DNA of 64,000 nt from Acinetobacter ursingii DSM 16037 = CIP 107286 (GTDB lineage: Bacteria > Pseudomonadota > Gammaproteobacteria > Pseudomonadales > Moraxellaceae): NCBI RefSeq assembly GCF_000368825.1, contig NZ_KB849717.1:914792-978791 (forward strand). Direction: 5' to 3'. This document shows, in pieces, positions 10,800-20,529 of the stretch (the stretch's first letter is position 1; the number at the start of each line of letters is the position of its first letter). The translations under genes and the position numbers were made by a program. The notes below the pieces were generated by a model. The model saw nothing but the letters and a program-made list of their open reading frames with translations, searched no databases and was not told the DNA's origin.

Positions 10800-13043
10800 T
10801 TAATATTTAACGCTATAACTCAGACCGTAAGTACGACCTTGAGCAGGTAGACTTGAAATCGCCCCATAAACAGGTACAACGGCTTGGCTATACACCGTTT
10901 TGTAATCTGTATTCCAGACATTATAGACACCAAAGCCCAAAGTACTAGGTCCAACTTTAGCATTTGCGATCACATCCATAACAGCATAACCTTTAATTTT
11001 AGTTGCTGTATTTGGGCGAACATTTGCATTATAAGTTGCTTCTAGTGAATCGTTATAGGCTTTATTAGATCCCTTGATTGCGAGAGTCTGTACGCGAAGA
11101 CTATTACCATTACCATCATTCCATTCACCAAAGACTGTTCCCTTAACTGGTGAAATCTGTAATGCATTTAACTCACGCCATTCATTACTTGAGTCTTTAT
11201 ATTGACCACGGGTATAGCTCAATGTTCCACCTACAGTAAATTGTTCAACCACTGGAACAGTAATATTTGCTTCAGCACCATAAATGCGTTGGTCAGTGTC
11301 TGCAACCGTTACAGTACGATCAGTATTAAATTGAACAACTTTATCTGAAGTATTATAAAAACCAGTTAGACCCAGATTTAGGCCATCCTCTCCTTGTAAA
11401 CGCCAACCTAACTCATAGCTATTAACGGTAATTGGATCAACATTCCCTGAACGAACAACATAACTTGCTGAGACATCACGTAAAACACGTTGAATATCTG
11501 GCAAACTAAAACCTTGTGAGAAGTTAGCAAAAACTTGTTGTTGATCATTGAATTTATATACTGCTCCCAAATTAAACAGGGTCTTATCATGATCAACAGA
11601 ACCCGCTGCTACAGAAGCAACTGGTTGACCAAGTAAATCACCTTGAATCGCAACAACTGTAGGTTTAAATGATTCAGTATCACTATCAATACGTTGATAA
11701 CGAATCCCTGCTTGAAGATTCAAAGCATTGCTTACTTCATAATTACTTTGAATAAATGCACCAAGATTTTTAATAGTAGCCTCTGGACCAAAATCATAAC
11801 TGCGCCCAGTACTAGTATATTTTAAACCGTTATTACTAAAACTATAAAGATCAGCAGTTTGCTTATCCTTTTCATGGTCATAATCTATACCATAAGTTAA
11901 ACCTAGATTACGATTCGCAACATTGAACTTTGAGGTTACTGCCACTCGAATACCTGCAACATCAATATCTGATTCAGACTGATATGCCAAATAATAGTTA
12001 TACGGAATAAAGTTAGTTAATAATGCAGGGAAAAATCGTGCTTTTTCATTACGATAGTACGTTTCAATATTCAGTTCTTGACCTAGAAAGTCTGTATTTT
12101 GATATTGCGCATTGACCGAATAACGCTTTGTGAATGGTTGATCATCTAATTCAAGACCTTTGATTGCTTTTAAGCTCGGTTGCGCCCCTCTCAATACAGC
12201 ATAATTTGGACCATAATCTGGACCATAATCAGAGTCTTGCTTATCTTCATAATACTGTGTACCAAAACTTAACTTCTGATTATTGGTCATTTGCCAACTT
12301 AATCGTCCATTTACATCAACAGTTTTGGTATCTTGTCGATCAGTCTGTGCAATTTCAGGCCCAATTCTGTCACCATGACTGTCCTGAATCTCACCGCGTT
12401 GCGTATAGCCAGCACCTAAAAATCCACTCAGATCATCCTGTTTAAAAGCGACAGATTGGTATGCTTCATATGCCAATGCATCGTGATTAAAATTATTGCC
12501 TGAAGTCACACCCAGCTTTGTTTCAAAATTTAGCCCATCTTTTGCAGCCTGTTTAGTAATAATATTAATAATACCGCCTGTCGCTCCAGAACCATAAATA
12601 CTCGAAGCTCCAGAAACAACCTCAATCTTTTCGATGGAACTTGGGCTAATGCTATTTAGCTGACGCGATACATCTCTTGAGCCGGTTAAAGCTACGCCAT
12701 CTACCATGACTAATACTTGGCGTCCACGCATGGTTTGACCATAGTTACTGGTCGTGCCACTACTTGGGCTAAGTGAAGGAATCAATTGAGCCAAAATATC
12801 GGCAATTTTCCGACCCGCGGCGGCTTGTTGCTGAATTTGAGCCTGATCAATCGATTGCACTGTCCCCGCGATTTCAGCAATACTTTGTGCTGAACGTGTC
12901 GCAGTGGTGACGATTGGTGCTAACTGTTTGGTGGTCTGTACAGACTGCTGTGTATCCCCCGATACTTGTGTATCAGCATAAAGCTGACCGCTTACAGCAA
13001 GACTTAATACAGTAATAGATGTAGCAAATGAACGATGTTTCAT
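10800..13043 (-). CDS. TonB-dependent ferric-siderophore receptor (acinetoferrin-type, ActA-like)
   Basis: This is an outer-membrane importer of 747 residues. It has a signal peptide (ending near GQLYA|DTQ), a TonB-box-like APIVTTATR segment, a plug domain (RGRQVLVMVDGVALTG, IEKIEVVSGASSIYGSGATGGIINI) and a 22-strand-type barrel that ends with aromatic YGLSYSVKY. It is the last gene of the siderophore operon, 8 bases after the MFS gene, with ribosome binding site AGGGA. The cluster context makes it the receptor for the ferric form of the locally made citrate-hydroxamate. In the acinetoferrin cluster of A. haemolyticus the corresponding gene is, as I recall, actA. Confidence 0.92.
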   Translation of the reverse strand: MKHRSFATSITVLSLAVSGQLYADTQVSGDTQQSVQTTKQLAPIVTTATRSAQSIAEIAGTVQSIDQAQIQQQAAAGRKIADILAQLIPSLSPSSGTTSNYGQTMRGRQVLVMVDGVALTGSRDVSRQLNSISPSSIEKIEVVSGASSIYGSGATGGIINIITKQAAKDGLNFETKLGVTSGNNFNHDALAYEAYQSVAFKQDDLSGFLGAGYTQRGEIQDSHGDRIGPEIAQTDRQDTKTVDVNGRLSWQMTNNQKLSFGTQYYEDKQDSDYGPDYGPNYAVLRGAQPSLKAIKGLELDDQPFTKRYSVNAQYQNTDFLGQELNIETYYRNEKARFFPALLTNFIPYNYYLAYQSESDIDVAGIRVAVTSKFNVANRNLGLTYGIDYDHEKDKQTADLYSFSNNGLKYTSTGRSYDFGPEATIKNLGAFIQSNYEVSNALNLQAGIRYQRIDSDTESFKPTVVAIQGDLLGQPVASVAAGSVDHDKTLFNLGAVYKFNDQQQVFANFSQGFSLPDIQRVLRDVSASYVVRSGNVDPITVNSYELGWRLQGEDGLNLGLTGFYNTSDKVVQFNTDRTVTVADTDQRIYGAEANITVPVVEQFTVGGTLSYTRGQYKDSSNEWRELNALQISPVKGTVFGEWNDGNGNSLRVQTLAIKGSNKAYNDSLEATYNANVRPNTATKIKGYAVMDVIANAKVGPSTLGFGVYNVWNTDYKTVYSQAVVPVYGAISSLPAQGRTYGLSYSVKY

Positions 13044-13051
13044 GATAATCC

Positions 13052-14299
13052 CTAAATAAGAGTGGGGTTCGTTTTTGATTTTCTAACAATCATCTGAGAC
13101 AAAATGACACTTAAAACTGAAGCAATGGCAAGCACGATATAAAAATTGCCATACCCCAATCCTTTGGCTAAAAAGCCAGAAAAAGCACCTCCTAAGAAAT
13201 AAACCAACAACTCAAAACACACCAGAATAGTAAAGTCAGTACCCGCCTGTTGTTTTGAACTGTTCTGCATGAAATACGCATAGAGAGCCGTCATGGCGAT
13301 ATAACGAATCGCCAAAATGACAATCACAAATAAACCCAATAAGCCGTGCCAGACGTCAAACCAACTGAGTAAAATAGCGATGCCAATGACGGCATAGACA
13401 AAAGTTCTTAACCAACCCGCCCAGATCAAAAGTTGGGTTGCTGCCAATTTTTTGAGTAAAAATGCCGCCGTTACCGCAGCCAATAATCCGACTAATGCGC
13501 CAAATACCGACATCAACACCCCGATTTCAGTCAAAGACCATTGCTGATCTATCAGCATAGGATTGAGCATGGCCATGGCAGGTGCTTCAACAAAGCGATA
13601 ACATAGGATTAGTAGCAAGGCCCAACGAATTTCTGGGCGTTTAAAGGCATTTTTTAAACTTGGCGGTTGTTTGAATGTCGTCTGCTGTGGACGTTCTTTA
13701 ATTTGCGATATGGCCAACATCGTGAGCGCGGTTAATACCGCCAAAGTCAGCAAGGCAGCTTGCCAGCCATAATGTTGATAGAGCCATAAGGTTGCAGCAC
13801 CACCAATCATACTGCCTAAAGCCACGCCGATACTTTGTGCCATACTGCCCAAACGATATTCAGACTCAGCTAATGTCTCGACGGTATAACCATCAATCGC
13901 AATGTCCTGAGTGGCAGCAAAAGTAGAAATCCACAAACCTATAATTACAAAGATCCAGATCCCATAATTAAACTGAGTCATCGCGAGCATGATCACTCCT
14001 GCAACTAATGCCAGTTGCGTAAACAACAGCCATGTTTTACGTTTGCCCAGTTTTTTCAGATAAAAACGATCCAGTACGGGTGCCCAGAAAAATTTAAAAG
14101 CCCACGGAATATAGAGCAGTGACAACATGCCAATCCAACGTAGATCAACCCCTTGATGTCGCAAAATGGCAGGCAATGCCACATTGTAAAAATACAATGG
14201 TAAAGCATGCGCTAGATATAAAATGACAATTACGCCCAGTCCCAATGCCGAGACTGCTGTGATTTGTTTTTGGTTTGTTATGTGATTTGCGTCTTGCAT
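13052..14299 (-). CDS. MFS transporter in siderophore operon (AmpG/RhtX-like)
   Basis: This is an inner-membrane protein of about 415 residues with 12 predicted transmembrane helices, in the major facilitator superfamily. Its segments resemble the AmpG/RhtX/PptK group, including WKFFWAPVLDR-like FKFFWAPVLDRFYLKKLG, FAATQDIAIDGYTVE and GSMAQSIGVALGSMIGG. RhtX-type proteins import ferric rhizobactin 1021 across the inner membrane, so import of the ferric siderophore is plausible; export cannot be ruled out. I chose the ATG at 14299 because AGAGGT precedes it. It overlaps the upstream small gene by 22 bases, which implies translational coupling. Confidence 0.85.
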   Translation of the reverse strand: MQDANHITNQKQITAVSALGLGVIVILYLAHALPLYFYNVALPAILRHQGVDLRWIGMLSLLYIPWAFKFFWAPVLDRFYLKKLGKRKTWLLFTQLALVAGVIMLAMTQFNYGIWIFVIIGLWISTFAATQDIAIDGYTVETLAESEYRLGSMAQSIGVALGSMIGGAATLWLYQHYGWQAALLTLAVLTALTMLAISQIKERPQQTTFKQPPSLKNAFKRPEIRWALLLILCYRFVEAPAMAMLNPMLIDQQWSLTEIGVLMSVFGALVGLLAAVTAAFLLKKLAATQLLIWAGWLRTFVYAVIGIAILLSWFDVWHGLLGLFVIVILAIRYIAMTALYAYFMQNSSKQQAGTDFTILVCFELLVYFLGGAFSGFLAKGLGYGNFYIVLAIASVLSVILSQMIVRKSKTNPTLI

Positions 14300-14667
14300 A
14301 ATGACCTCTGCACGGCCCAATCCAGTGCATCTGTTTTAGATAAACTTACAAAATAAGGCACTTGCCAAGCCTGCTGTAAAGCTGGTGTATCCAGACGAAT
14401 ACGATCATCTTCATCCTGTGCAATACGAGCCAATCCCAAACAATATTGGAAAAAAAGTGACTTATAGCTTTTGTACCAACGTGACTGAATTTCCCGATAA
14501 TCCTCGGGAAATTCAGTCTGTGGTAAGGTTTGCATAATGAGGACAAAAGCACGTCCCTGATCCAGAAAAACCTGTATCTGCGACAGCCAATCTTCAAATT
14601 CCTGACTCGACACCTGACCTGAAAACTGCATATCAAGAATCTGGATATAATGACTACTTAAGCTCAT
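14278..14667 (-). CDS. Small conserved protein of the siderophore operon (ActB-like), function unknown
   Basis: A soluble protein of 129 residues with no signal peptide or membrane helix. It begins MSLSSHYIQILDMQFSG and has a pattern of alternating hydrophobic strands and helices, with QVFLDQGRAFVLIMQ near residue 35-45. I recognise no catalytic motif. Its ATG overlaps the acyltransferase stop codon (ATGA), and its own end overlaps the MFS gene, so it is made together with the siderophore proteins. The position matches actB in the acinetoferrin cluster as I remember it. It may resemble STAS-like or siderophore accessory proteins, but I do not claim a function. Confidence 0.75.
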   Translation of the reverse strand: MSLSSHYIQILDMQFSGQVSSQEFEDWLSQIQVFLDQGRAFVLIMQTLPQTEFPEDYREIQSRWYKSYKSLFFQYCLGLARIAQDEDDRIRLDTPALQQAWQVPYFVSLSKTDALDWAVQRSLCKTQIT

Positions 14668-15299
14668 GAGCTATATTCTGCCGCTAGATTTTGTTTCTTA
14701 ACTGATTGCGAGCGAATCAGATCATCTTCAAATTTGTTATAAAATTTATCGCGATAGCAGTAATACAGCATTGCTGTTTTTTCAGCCATTGGAATCAAGC
14801 GCTGCGCTTCATAGCATAGTTCTTCTACAACCGCCGCATAGGGTTTAACGGTATGATCAGGTTCACCCACGATCTTGATCGATTGAGCATGTTCAAAAAT
14901 ATAAAAACTTAATAATCGAATGGTCGGACGTAAATATCCTTTACCAAAAGCTGATTTTTCACCAAACAGCAAATGCCAACCCAAATCATGCTCGTGACCA
15001 TCATAATAGCGCCCCAAACGATCACGCTTGCCTTCATAAATTTCGGTATAACCGACATCTTGCCCATCAATGCCAACAATTAATAAGCGTTGATGATCAT
15101 CAGCCAGCATTTTGTCAAAATAAACCTGTAGCTCTAATTCAGTTTTGTTGAGTTGCCATTGTGGAATCACATGCGGTTCATGCATCCATTTATGTAGTAG
15201 GGCTATATCCTGTGGATATTGCACCTGACGCAAATAATATTGAGTGCCTTCTTCAAAATATTCATAATAATCAGGAAGCTGACTTGAAATCGTATTCAT
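14664..15299 (-). CDS. Siderophore acyltransferase (IucB/RhbD-like, GNAT fold)
   Basis: This GNAT-fold protein of about 211 residues belongs to the IucB/RhbD/AlcB group, which acylates the N-hydroxylated diamine before it is joined to citrate. Seen in the sequence are YYLRQVQYPQDIALLHKWMHEPHVIPQW at the N-terminal side and the group signature around GYTEIYEGKRDRLGRYY, DHDLGWHLLFG-like HDLGWHLLFGEKSAFGKGYL and the closing IVGEPDH. In acinetoferrin the acyl group is octenoyl rather than acetyl, but acyl length cannot be predicted here. I chose the ATG at 15299 over a TTG at 15320 because GATGAG lies upstream at good spacing. Confidence 0.85.
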   Translation of the reverse strand: MNTISSQLPDYYEYFEEGTQYYLRQVQYPQDIALLHKWMHEPHVIPQWQLNKTELELQVYFDKMLADDHQRLLIVGIDGQDVGYTEIYEGKRDRLGRYYDGHEHDLGWHLLFGEKSAFGKGYLRPTIRLLSFYIFEHAQSIKIVGEPDHTVKPYAAVVEELCYEAQRLIPMAEKTAMLYYCYRDKFYNKFEDDLIRSQSVKKQNLAAEYSS

Positions 15300-15312
15300 T
15301 TTTATCTCATCA

Positions 15313-17136
15313 CTAGGCAATTTGAATGTCTTTAGATTCGGTTTGGAGCTGACGCTTCCAGTCTGCTAATGTTTTTTCACTGACAGGATTTGGAATAGGA
15401 TCAAGAAAAACAGGAACAGGACGTTCTGCTTCATCGTTATAACTTGTGGTAAATAAGCGCACCCGATTAAGACAAATTTTTTCGAACTCAGGACGCAGCA
15501 TGGCGAACTTTTCAATTCTTTCTGATAATTCTGGATGTGATTGATGCAAATCCAGAATACTGTTTTGGATGGTTTGCCAGAAATCCAGCTCGCTATATTC
15601 TGAAAAATCCTCTAAAAACACATTACAGATATAGCGGTAATGCACCATGAATAAGCCAGTAAAGATAAAATGGCTCAGCTCTAATGCACTGTGACGTAAT
15701 AAAATATTCCCTTCTTCAGGTAAAGCATTAAGCTCAGGGAAATCTTCATCAACCAAATTCACATCATCAATAAAATCTTTAAGAACTAAAGCTTTGGGCA
15801 CACCATTTTCATGTACCAACATGGTATTTTCGCCATGTGGTGAAAATGCCAATCCATAACGATAAAGACAGATCAGAAGCGGCGTCAAACACACCTTTGC
15901 GAACTGCGCCAACCAGTCTAGCGGCTTTAACTGAGATGCTTCGATTAAAGTCTGAAGGACGGAACGGCCAGATAAATCGCGGTGCAATAATGCGGCTTGT
16001 GACAATACTTGCTGATCGGAAGAAATATACGGATCAATACTTTCTCGCCATAAACAGCCAAACAATTCTTTAAACTGATATGGCACGCCATCTATACGAT
16101 CGAAACATGGCTGATGAATGGTTAAAGTCGCAACTTCTCCCAAAAACACCACTCCACTTGCTTGCAAGTCTGAATCATTCGCTAAAATACTTTTAAGCCA
16201 ACCTGTCACAGCAGGTGCAGCCAAATTTCGTTTTGAAGGTAAGCCTCGATAAACTGCCGTATTAAAAATACTGACGGGAAGCTTAATATAATGCCGTTTC
16301 GGGTTAGAAATATTACATAGAGTTCTAATCGATTGCATCGGTACAAAACTGTCTGAGCTGATATCCAGTTCAACGATTTTTTGATCGACAATTTCATTGG
16401 CATAAGTTGCCACTAACCATTGATGCCATTGCCATGCATGTACAGGAATGAGGTAATAATCTTCGACACTCAAACCCTTTTCAGATAGTTTTTGCGCGAA
16501 GTGTTGTAGCTCTTTGGCATCAAATTCATGCTGATAGAGTTCTGCTGCACTCCAGTTTGAGCTAAAACGATAATTGGCCAGATCACGATGCACTGCCAGC
16601 CACAACACTTTCACTTCAGGCGACAATTCAGGTGCAGCATTGAGATAGTCATCATAGCCAAAGCCCATACGGCCTTTACTCATGATGAGCCACGGATGTC
16701 CACGTAACATTCCTTCAATTCGATGATGCGATTCCGTTAAAATAGCTTCGCTATTTAAGCGTTTTTCATCGAAAAGATGTGCTTCTGCCAACCAAGTATT
16801 ATTCATTTCCTTGATCAGATAAGCTTGGGTAAATGGTTTAACCTGAGTCGCTTGCGCTGCTGCAACGATAAACTCATGTAAATTCCATGCTGCTTGATGA
16901 TTGAGCTGAGTTAAATCACGAACAGATCCTGACTGAATATTCCAGTGACCTAATAAATAGCGATAACCATTAAATTGATAAGTTCGGTCTGCCAACTGTA
17001 ATTGATACAATCCATTGCCTAATGATTCAACGTCGATAATTTCTTCATATAAAAATTCAGCAATCGCCATTTCAATTAAACGCTGTCCAGCCGCTCTCCA
17101 TTGCTGCTGGTTAATTTGTAACTGTGCAAAACTCAT
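15313..17136 (-). CDS. NIS siderophore synthetase (IucA/IucC family), second copy
   Basis: This NRPS-independent siderophore synthetase of 607 residues adenylates a carboxyl group of citrate and joins it to a hydroxamate amine. Visible family motifs are HHRIEGMLRGHPWLIMSKGRMGFG (ATP-binding lobe, about 135-160), IPVHAWQWHQ, the loop MQSIRTLCN, and the palm/FhuF-like part with PHGENTMLVHENG and FIDDVNLVDEDFPE. The ATG overlaps the stop of the monooxygenase gene (ATGA). Two such synthetases in one operon imply sequential, distinct condensations at the two ends of citrate, as in rhizobactin 1021 or acinetoferrin. Confidence 0.92.
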   Translation of the reverse strand: MSFAQLQINQQQWRAAGQRLIEMAIAEFLYEEIIDVESLGNGLYQLQLADRTYQFNGYRYLLGHWNIQSGSVRDLTQLNHQAAWNLHEFIVAAAQATQVKPFTQAYLIKEMNNTWLAEAHLFDEKRLNSEAILTESHHRIEGMLRGHPWLIMSKGRMGFGYDDYLNAAPELSPEVKVLWLAVHRDLANYRFSSNWSAAELYQHEFDAKELQHFAQKLSEKGLSVEDYYLIPVHAWQWHQWLVATYANEIVDQKIVELDISSDSFVPMQSIRTLCNISNPKRHYIKLPVSIFNTAVYRGLPSKRNLAAPAVTGWLKSILANDSDLQASGVVFLGEVATLTIHQPCFDRIDGVPYQFKELFGCLWRESIDPYISSDQQVLSQAALLHRDLSGRSVLQTLIEASQLKPLDWLAQFAKVCLTPLLICLYRYGLAFSPHGENTMLVHENGVPKALVLKDFIDDVNLVDEDFPELNALPEEGNILLRHSALELSHFIFTGLFMVHYRYICNVFLEDFSEYSELDFWQTIQNSILDLHQSHPELSERIEKFAMLRPEFEKICLNRVRLFTTSYNDEAERPVPVFLDPIPNPVSEKTLADWKRQLQTESKDIQIA

Positions 17137-18611
17137 AGGGATTTCTCGTACTGAAAAACATGGGACAAGACTTGTTTCAGCTTGGATTTATTTCTTTGAA
17201 GATGCAGCAGATGGTTTGTGGGACGACGATATTGACTCACCTCCACTCCTCTGTGATCTGATTTGTCCTGACAAGTCTCAACCATGTTTGTGACAGAATG
17301 GGTAAATTGAATATTTGGATTTTGACTCAAATCGAAATGTTGGAACGTTTGCGGCTGATCACCTAACTCATACAGAGTCTGCTGAACCAGTTGATTGGCA
17401 ATCACTGCCGAACGATAAGCGCCCAAGCCCAAGTCTGGCGTACCCACACCATGACTATGCATTTCCTGATTTTGCACAAAAATATTTCCGCAGGCTGAAT
17501 GTACAAGCTGATAATCCTGAGTAATCTTCCAGCGATGTTTCGAATCTCGTTCAATCAGCGGCGAGATTTTTTCCATAAAACTTAACTGGGGTGTGCGATA
17601 ACCTGTAGCTGCAATCACATGATCAGCATCTAAATAAAACGCCTGTTGCGTGGTCTTATGCACAAAATGCAAACGGATTTGTCCATTTGTTAAAGATGTC
17701 GCATCGATTAACTCGCAACTATTATGCAAATGAGTCGCAAAAGGCTGTGCAGAAATGCTGCGCTGATAGAGTTTGTGATAAATCTCACGAATGGTTTTGG
17801 CACTAATGCCTTTATAAAGCAGAGCTTGTTGAGCCAATTGACTGCTCTTCACTTTTTCATCAAGTTGATAAAAATGTTGCAGATAATCTGGACTAAAATG
17901 CTCCAGACCGAGCGGTGCATATTCCATCGGGAAAAAACCACTGGAACGGGTAAACCAATGCAATTCAATATTTTGATCTGGCCGATTATTTTGCAGCTCA
18001 AATAAATCCAGAAATACTTCAGCCGCAGACTGTCCAGATCCTAAAACGACGACATTTCCATTTAAATCAGCTTTGTTTTTAAATAGATAATGCGCCGAGT
18101 GTAAGCATTGTTCAGGACGAATTTCTGCAATAGCTGATAAGCAAGCCGGTAAATGAGGAACATGACCCGTGCCAATCACCAGTTGTTTACAGCGATAATG
18201 CTGCTTAACACTATGTTGCTCAACAGTGACCTGAAAACCAGAAGCTAAGGCTTCAATGCCCACGACTTTAGACTGATATTGAATGTGATCGAGTTGCGCC
18301 GCAACCCACTGACAATACTGATTATATTCTCGTCTTGGAATATGCGACTGTTCAAGAAAATAAAATTTATATAGCCGTTGCTGATGTTTTAAATAATTTA
18401 AAAAGCTATAAGGACTGGTAGGATCAACCATCGACACCAAATCTGCCATGAAAGGCACTTGCAACATGGTGTTGGGTAGTTGCATACCTGCATGCCAGTC
18501 AAAACGATCTTTTTGCTCAAAAAATAAATAGTTCAGTTTGGTTTTGTCTTGCAGCAAACTGGCTAAACTTAAATTAAAAGGGCCTAAACCAATACCAATA
18601 AAATCAAGCAT
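17133..18611 (-). CDS. L-lysine/ornithine/diamine N-monooxygenase of siderophore synthesis
   Basis: This is a flavin monooxygenase of 492 residues in the IucD/PvdA/RhbE family, which hydroxylates a terminal amine to make the future hydroxamate. The FAD motif GIGLGPFNLSLASLL is at the N-terminus, MQLPNTMLQVPFMADLV is the substrate-side signature, and the NADPH motif is VVLGSGQSAAEVFLDL. The C-terminal ATGYRTP motif is present. Its start overlaps the end of the first synthetase gene by 8 bases, with GAGGAT as ribosome binding site. In acinetoferrin synthesis the substrate is 1,3-diaminopropane; no gene for making that diamine (dat/ddc) is visible here. Confidence 0.93.
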   Translation of the reverse strand: MLDFIGIGLGPFNLSLASLLQDKTKLNYLFFEQKDRFDWHAGMQLPNTMLQVPFMADLVSMVDPTSPYSFLNYLKHQQRLYKFYFLEQSHIPRREYNQYCQWVAAQLDHIQYQSKVVGIEALASGFQVTVEQHSVKQHYRCKQLVIGTGHVPHLPACLSAIAEIRPEQCLHSAHYLFKNKADLNGNVVVLGSGQSAAEVFLDLFELQNNRPDQNIELHWFTRSSGFFPMEYAPLGLEHFSPDYLQHFYQLDEKVKSSQLAQQALLYKGISAKTIREIYHKLYQRSISAQPFATHLHNSCELIDATSLTNGQIRLHFVHKTTQQAFYLDADHVIAATGYRTPQLSFMEKISPLIERDSKHRWKITQDYQLVHSACGNIFVQNQEMHSHGVGTPDLGLGAYRSAVIANQLVQQTLYELGDQPQTFQHFDLSQNPNIQFTHSVTNMVETCQDKSDHRGVEVSQYRRPTNHLLHLQRNKSKLKQVLSHVFQYEKSL

Positions 18612-20388
18612 AGAGTAAATCCTCTTGTTTGATCATCAGTGGATTCGGTAGTTCAACATACACAGATTGATGCTCAACAGGTGCAATCAACTCATCCAAT
18701 TCATGCAACCGAGTCAGCAAATTGCCCTTATAAGGCAGACTGTCTTTGTACAACAAACCTTTTAACAGTGAACTTTGTGGATATTGCGCTAATAATGCGA
18801 TTAAGGTTTTTTGCAGATATTCGAGTAAATCATCTTCAGACACATAGCCCGTCGCAGCAATCGCATTCATCAACCCAAACAAGGTATTGCCAAAGAAATA
18901 ATAACTGAAACGCTCATCCACAAAGCTTTGTGGTCCAACTGCATGCGCTTTTTCATTGAGTTCGGGAAACTGGTGAAGTACTTTCTCGGCCAATTCCTCG
19001 ATATAATAAAAACCCTGATTATCACGTAACCAGATATTTTTGGGCTTAAAGTTTTCAAGTTCCACCAAAACATTTTGCTGATGTGACTCAAAGGCCATGC
19101 CATATTCATGGTAGAGATACATTAATGGTTTTAGGCTAATTTCTAGAAAGTCATGAAACCAGTTCATTGCAATTTGTTGATGGGTAAATGACGGATGCTG
19201 CTGACTAATTTTGTCAAATAAAGCATTAAAACGATTCAGCGGTTTAGTGGGATGATCCTGACACAACGACGCGATACAGGTAATCTGATCATTGCGGTTA
19301 AAAGGCTGCTCTCTAAAAATACAAATACTTTCATTAATGATTTCATCATCCAGTCGTAGCGCAATCCATGCAGGATCATTGACCGCTTTAAGGGTGGGAC
19401 AATGTTTCAGTATTTGTTTGCCTAAAACGCTATGCCATAAACGATGTGTCAATTCCCCCCGATGACATTCTTTAGCCAGATTGACCCGAATTGAATTGGT
19501 AATCATCACTGACAATGAGGGTTTAAGCATCCACGGCGATGAAAAACTGGCCAGTGTTCGCACAGAAGTGGTTGGATAAAAATCGACCCCTTGTAAGCCA
19601 AGATCAATCAATCTCGTTTTTTGCTTCAGCTGACCATACCATTTCTTACTTTGCAAATAACGGGCTTGCCATGGATGTAAAGGCAATAATTTATAATGCG
19701 GGTAGTTTTCTAAAAGACGTCCATCCGCTTCAGACATGTGCCATTTCAAATAATCTTTAAGCTGATTAGAAATGAGTTGCCCTTCAGCACTCCCTTCGGC
19801 AATCGAATCTGGATGAACCAACCAGAAATGAAGTGGCGTTTTCCCTTGATATTCAGGCGAAAATTTATGCCAATCTTCATGAATAAAACCTGTACGGCTT
19901 TTCGGTGCTGGATGCATATTGTGTCCCAACAACAAAGCTTGTTCAGATTCAATAAAGTTTTGTTCTGCATCAATTAAAGCATCTAAGTTCTGTGATCGAT
20001 GGTTTAAAAACTGCTGCAAGGCATCACGACTTTGTATCCATCGCTCAATGAGTGATGCCGCATCTAATTTATTGGTTTCATTGCAAATTAATTCTTCCAA
20101 TAAAATGGTGGCAATCGCCACCATACTTAAATCACGAAATTGATGATTGATCCATAACTTTGGCAGTGCGGCCAGACGATGTCGACCCACTCGACTAACA
20201 TAAGATAAAGCGACCAGTATTTGAGCATTTAAGCTTTCAACTGGAATAACAAGTAAGGTCAAGCCTTGGCTAAACGCTTGTTGGGGAGAGTTTTGTTGAA
20301 AGTTTTCGAGTAAATGCCCTTTACCAGTTTCCTGCGTATAAGCATTGACGAGATGTTGCATCGCCAAACGATTGGCAAGCTCTTTCAT
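18604..20388 (-). CDS. NIS siderophore synthetase (IucA/IucC family), first gene of operon
   Basis: This synthetase of 594 residues opens the operon. Family signatures include GHNMHPAPKSRTGF (about 155-168), LLPLHPWQARYL, the loop TSVRTLASFSSPWMLKPS, YHEYGMAFESHQQNVLVE and the FhuF-like C-terminal part with RFSYYFFGNTLFG. It activates citrate (or a citrate mono-amide) with ATP and couples it to an N-hydroxy-N-acyl diamine. An AGAGGA site precedes the ATG, about 100 bases downstream of a Fur-controlled promoter. The order synthetase-monooxygenase-synthetase-acyltransferase matches acbABCD of A. haemolyticus as I recall it. Confidence 0.92.
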   Translation of the reverse strand: MKELANRLAMQHLVNAYTQETGKGHLLENFQQNSPQQAFSQGLTLLVIPVESLNAQILVALSYVSRVGRHRLAALPKLWINHQFRDLSMVAIATILLEELICNETNKLDAASLIERWIQSRDALQQFLNHRSQNLDALIDAEQNFIESEQALLLGHNMHPAPKSRTGFIHEDWHKFSPEYQGKTPLHFWLVHPDSIAEGSAEGQLISNQLKDYLKWHMSEADGRLLENYPHYKLLPLHPWQARYLQSKKWYGQLKQKTRLIDLGLQGVDFYPTTSVRTLASFSSPWMLKPSLSVMITNSIRVNLAKECHRGELTHRLWHSVLGKQILKHCPTLKAVNDPAWIALRLDDEIINESICIFREQPFNRNDQITCIASLCQDHPTKPLNRFNALFDKISQQHPSFTHQQIAMNWFHDFLEISLKPLMYLYHEYGMAFESHQQNVLVELENFKPKNIWLRDNQGFYYIEELAEKVLHQFPELNEKAHAVGPQSFVDERFSYYFFGNTLFGLMNAIAATGYVSEDDLLEYLQKTLIALLAQYPQSSLLKGLLYKDSLPYKGNLLTRLHELDELIAPVEHQSVYVELPNPLMIKQEDLLYA

Positions 20389-20494
20389 CGGAAGATCCTC
20401 TAAGATAGAGTAAAGTAAGTGATTTTTGACGAATCACTTACAATAGCTTTTGATTTTTCTTAAACAACACACTGCTTAAAGGCAGTAAAAACAA

Positions 20495-20527
20495 AATAAT
20501 GATAATAATTAACATTTACATTTGCAA
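20495..20527 (-). promoter_or_regulatory. Fur box over the siderophore-operon promoter
   Basis: The 19-mer at 20495-20513 (AATAATGATAATAATTAAC) matches the Fur consensus GATAATGATAATCATTATC at 16 of 19 positions. On the minus strand it covers a -10 hexamer TATCAT (20499-20504), 17 bases from a -35 hexamer TTGCAA (20522-20527). Transcription would start near 20490. Binding of Fur-Fe(II) should block the promoter when iron is plentiful. Confidence 0.85.
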
Positions 20528-20529
20528 TT

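Noticed and set aside
12164..12445. Plus-strand ORF inside the TonB-dependent receptor gene
   Set aside because: Antisense shadow with no RBS; the receptor frame is clearly the coding one.
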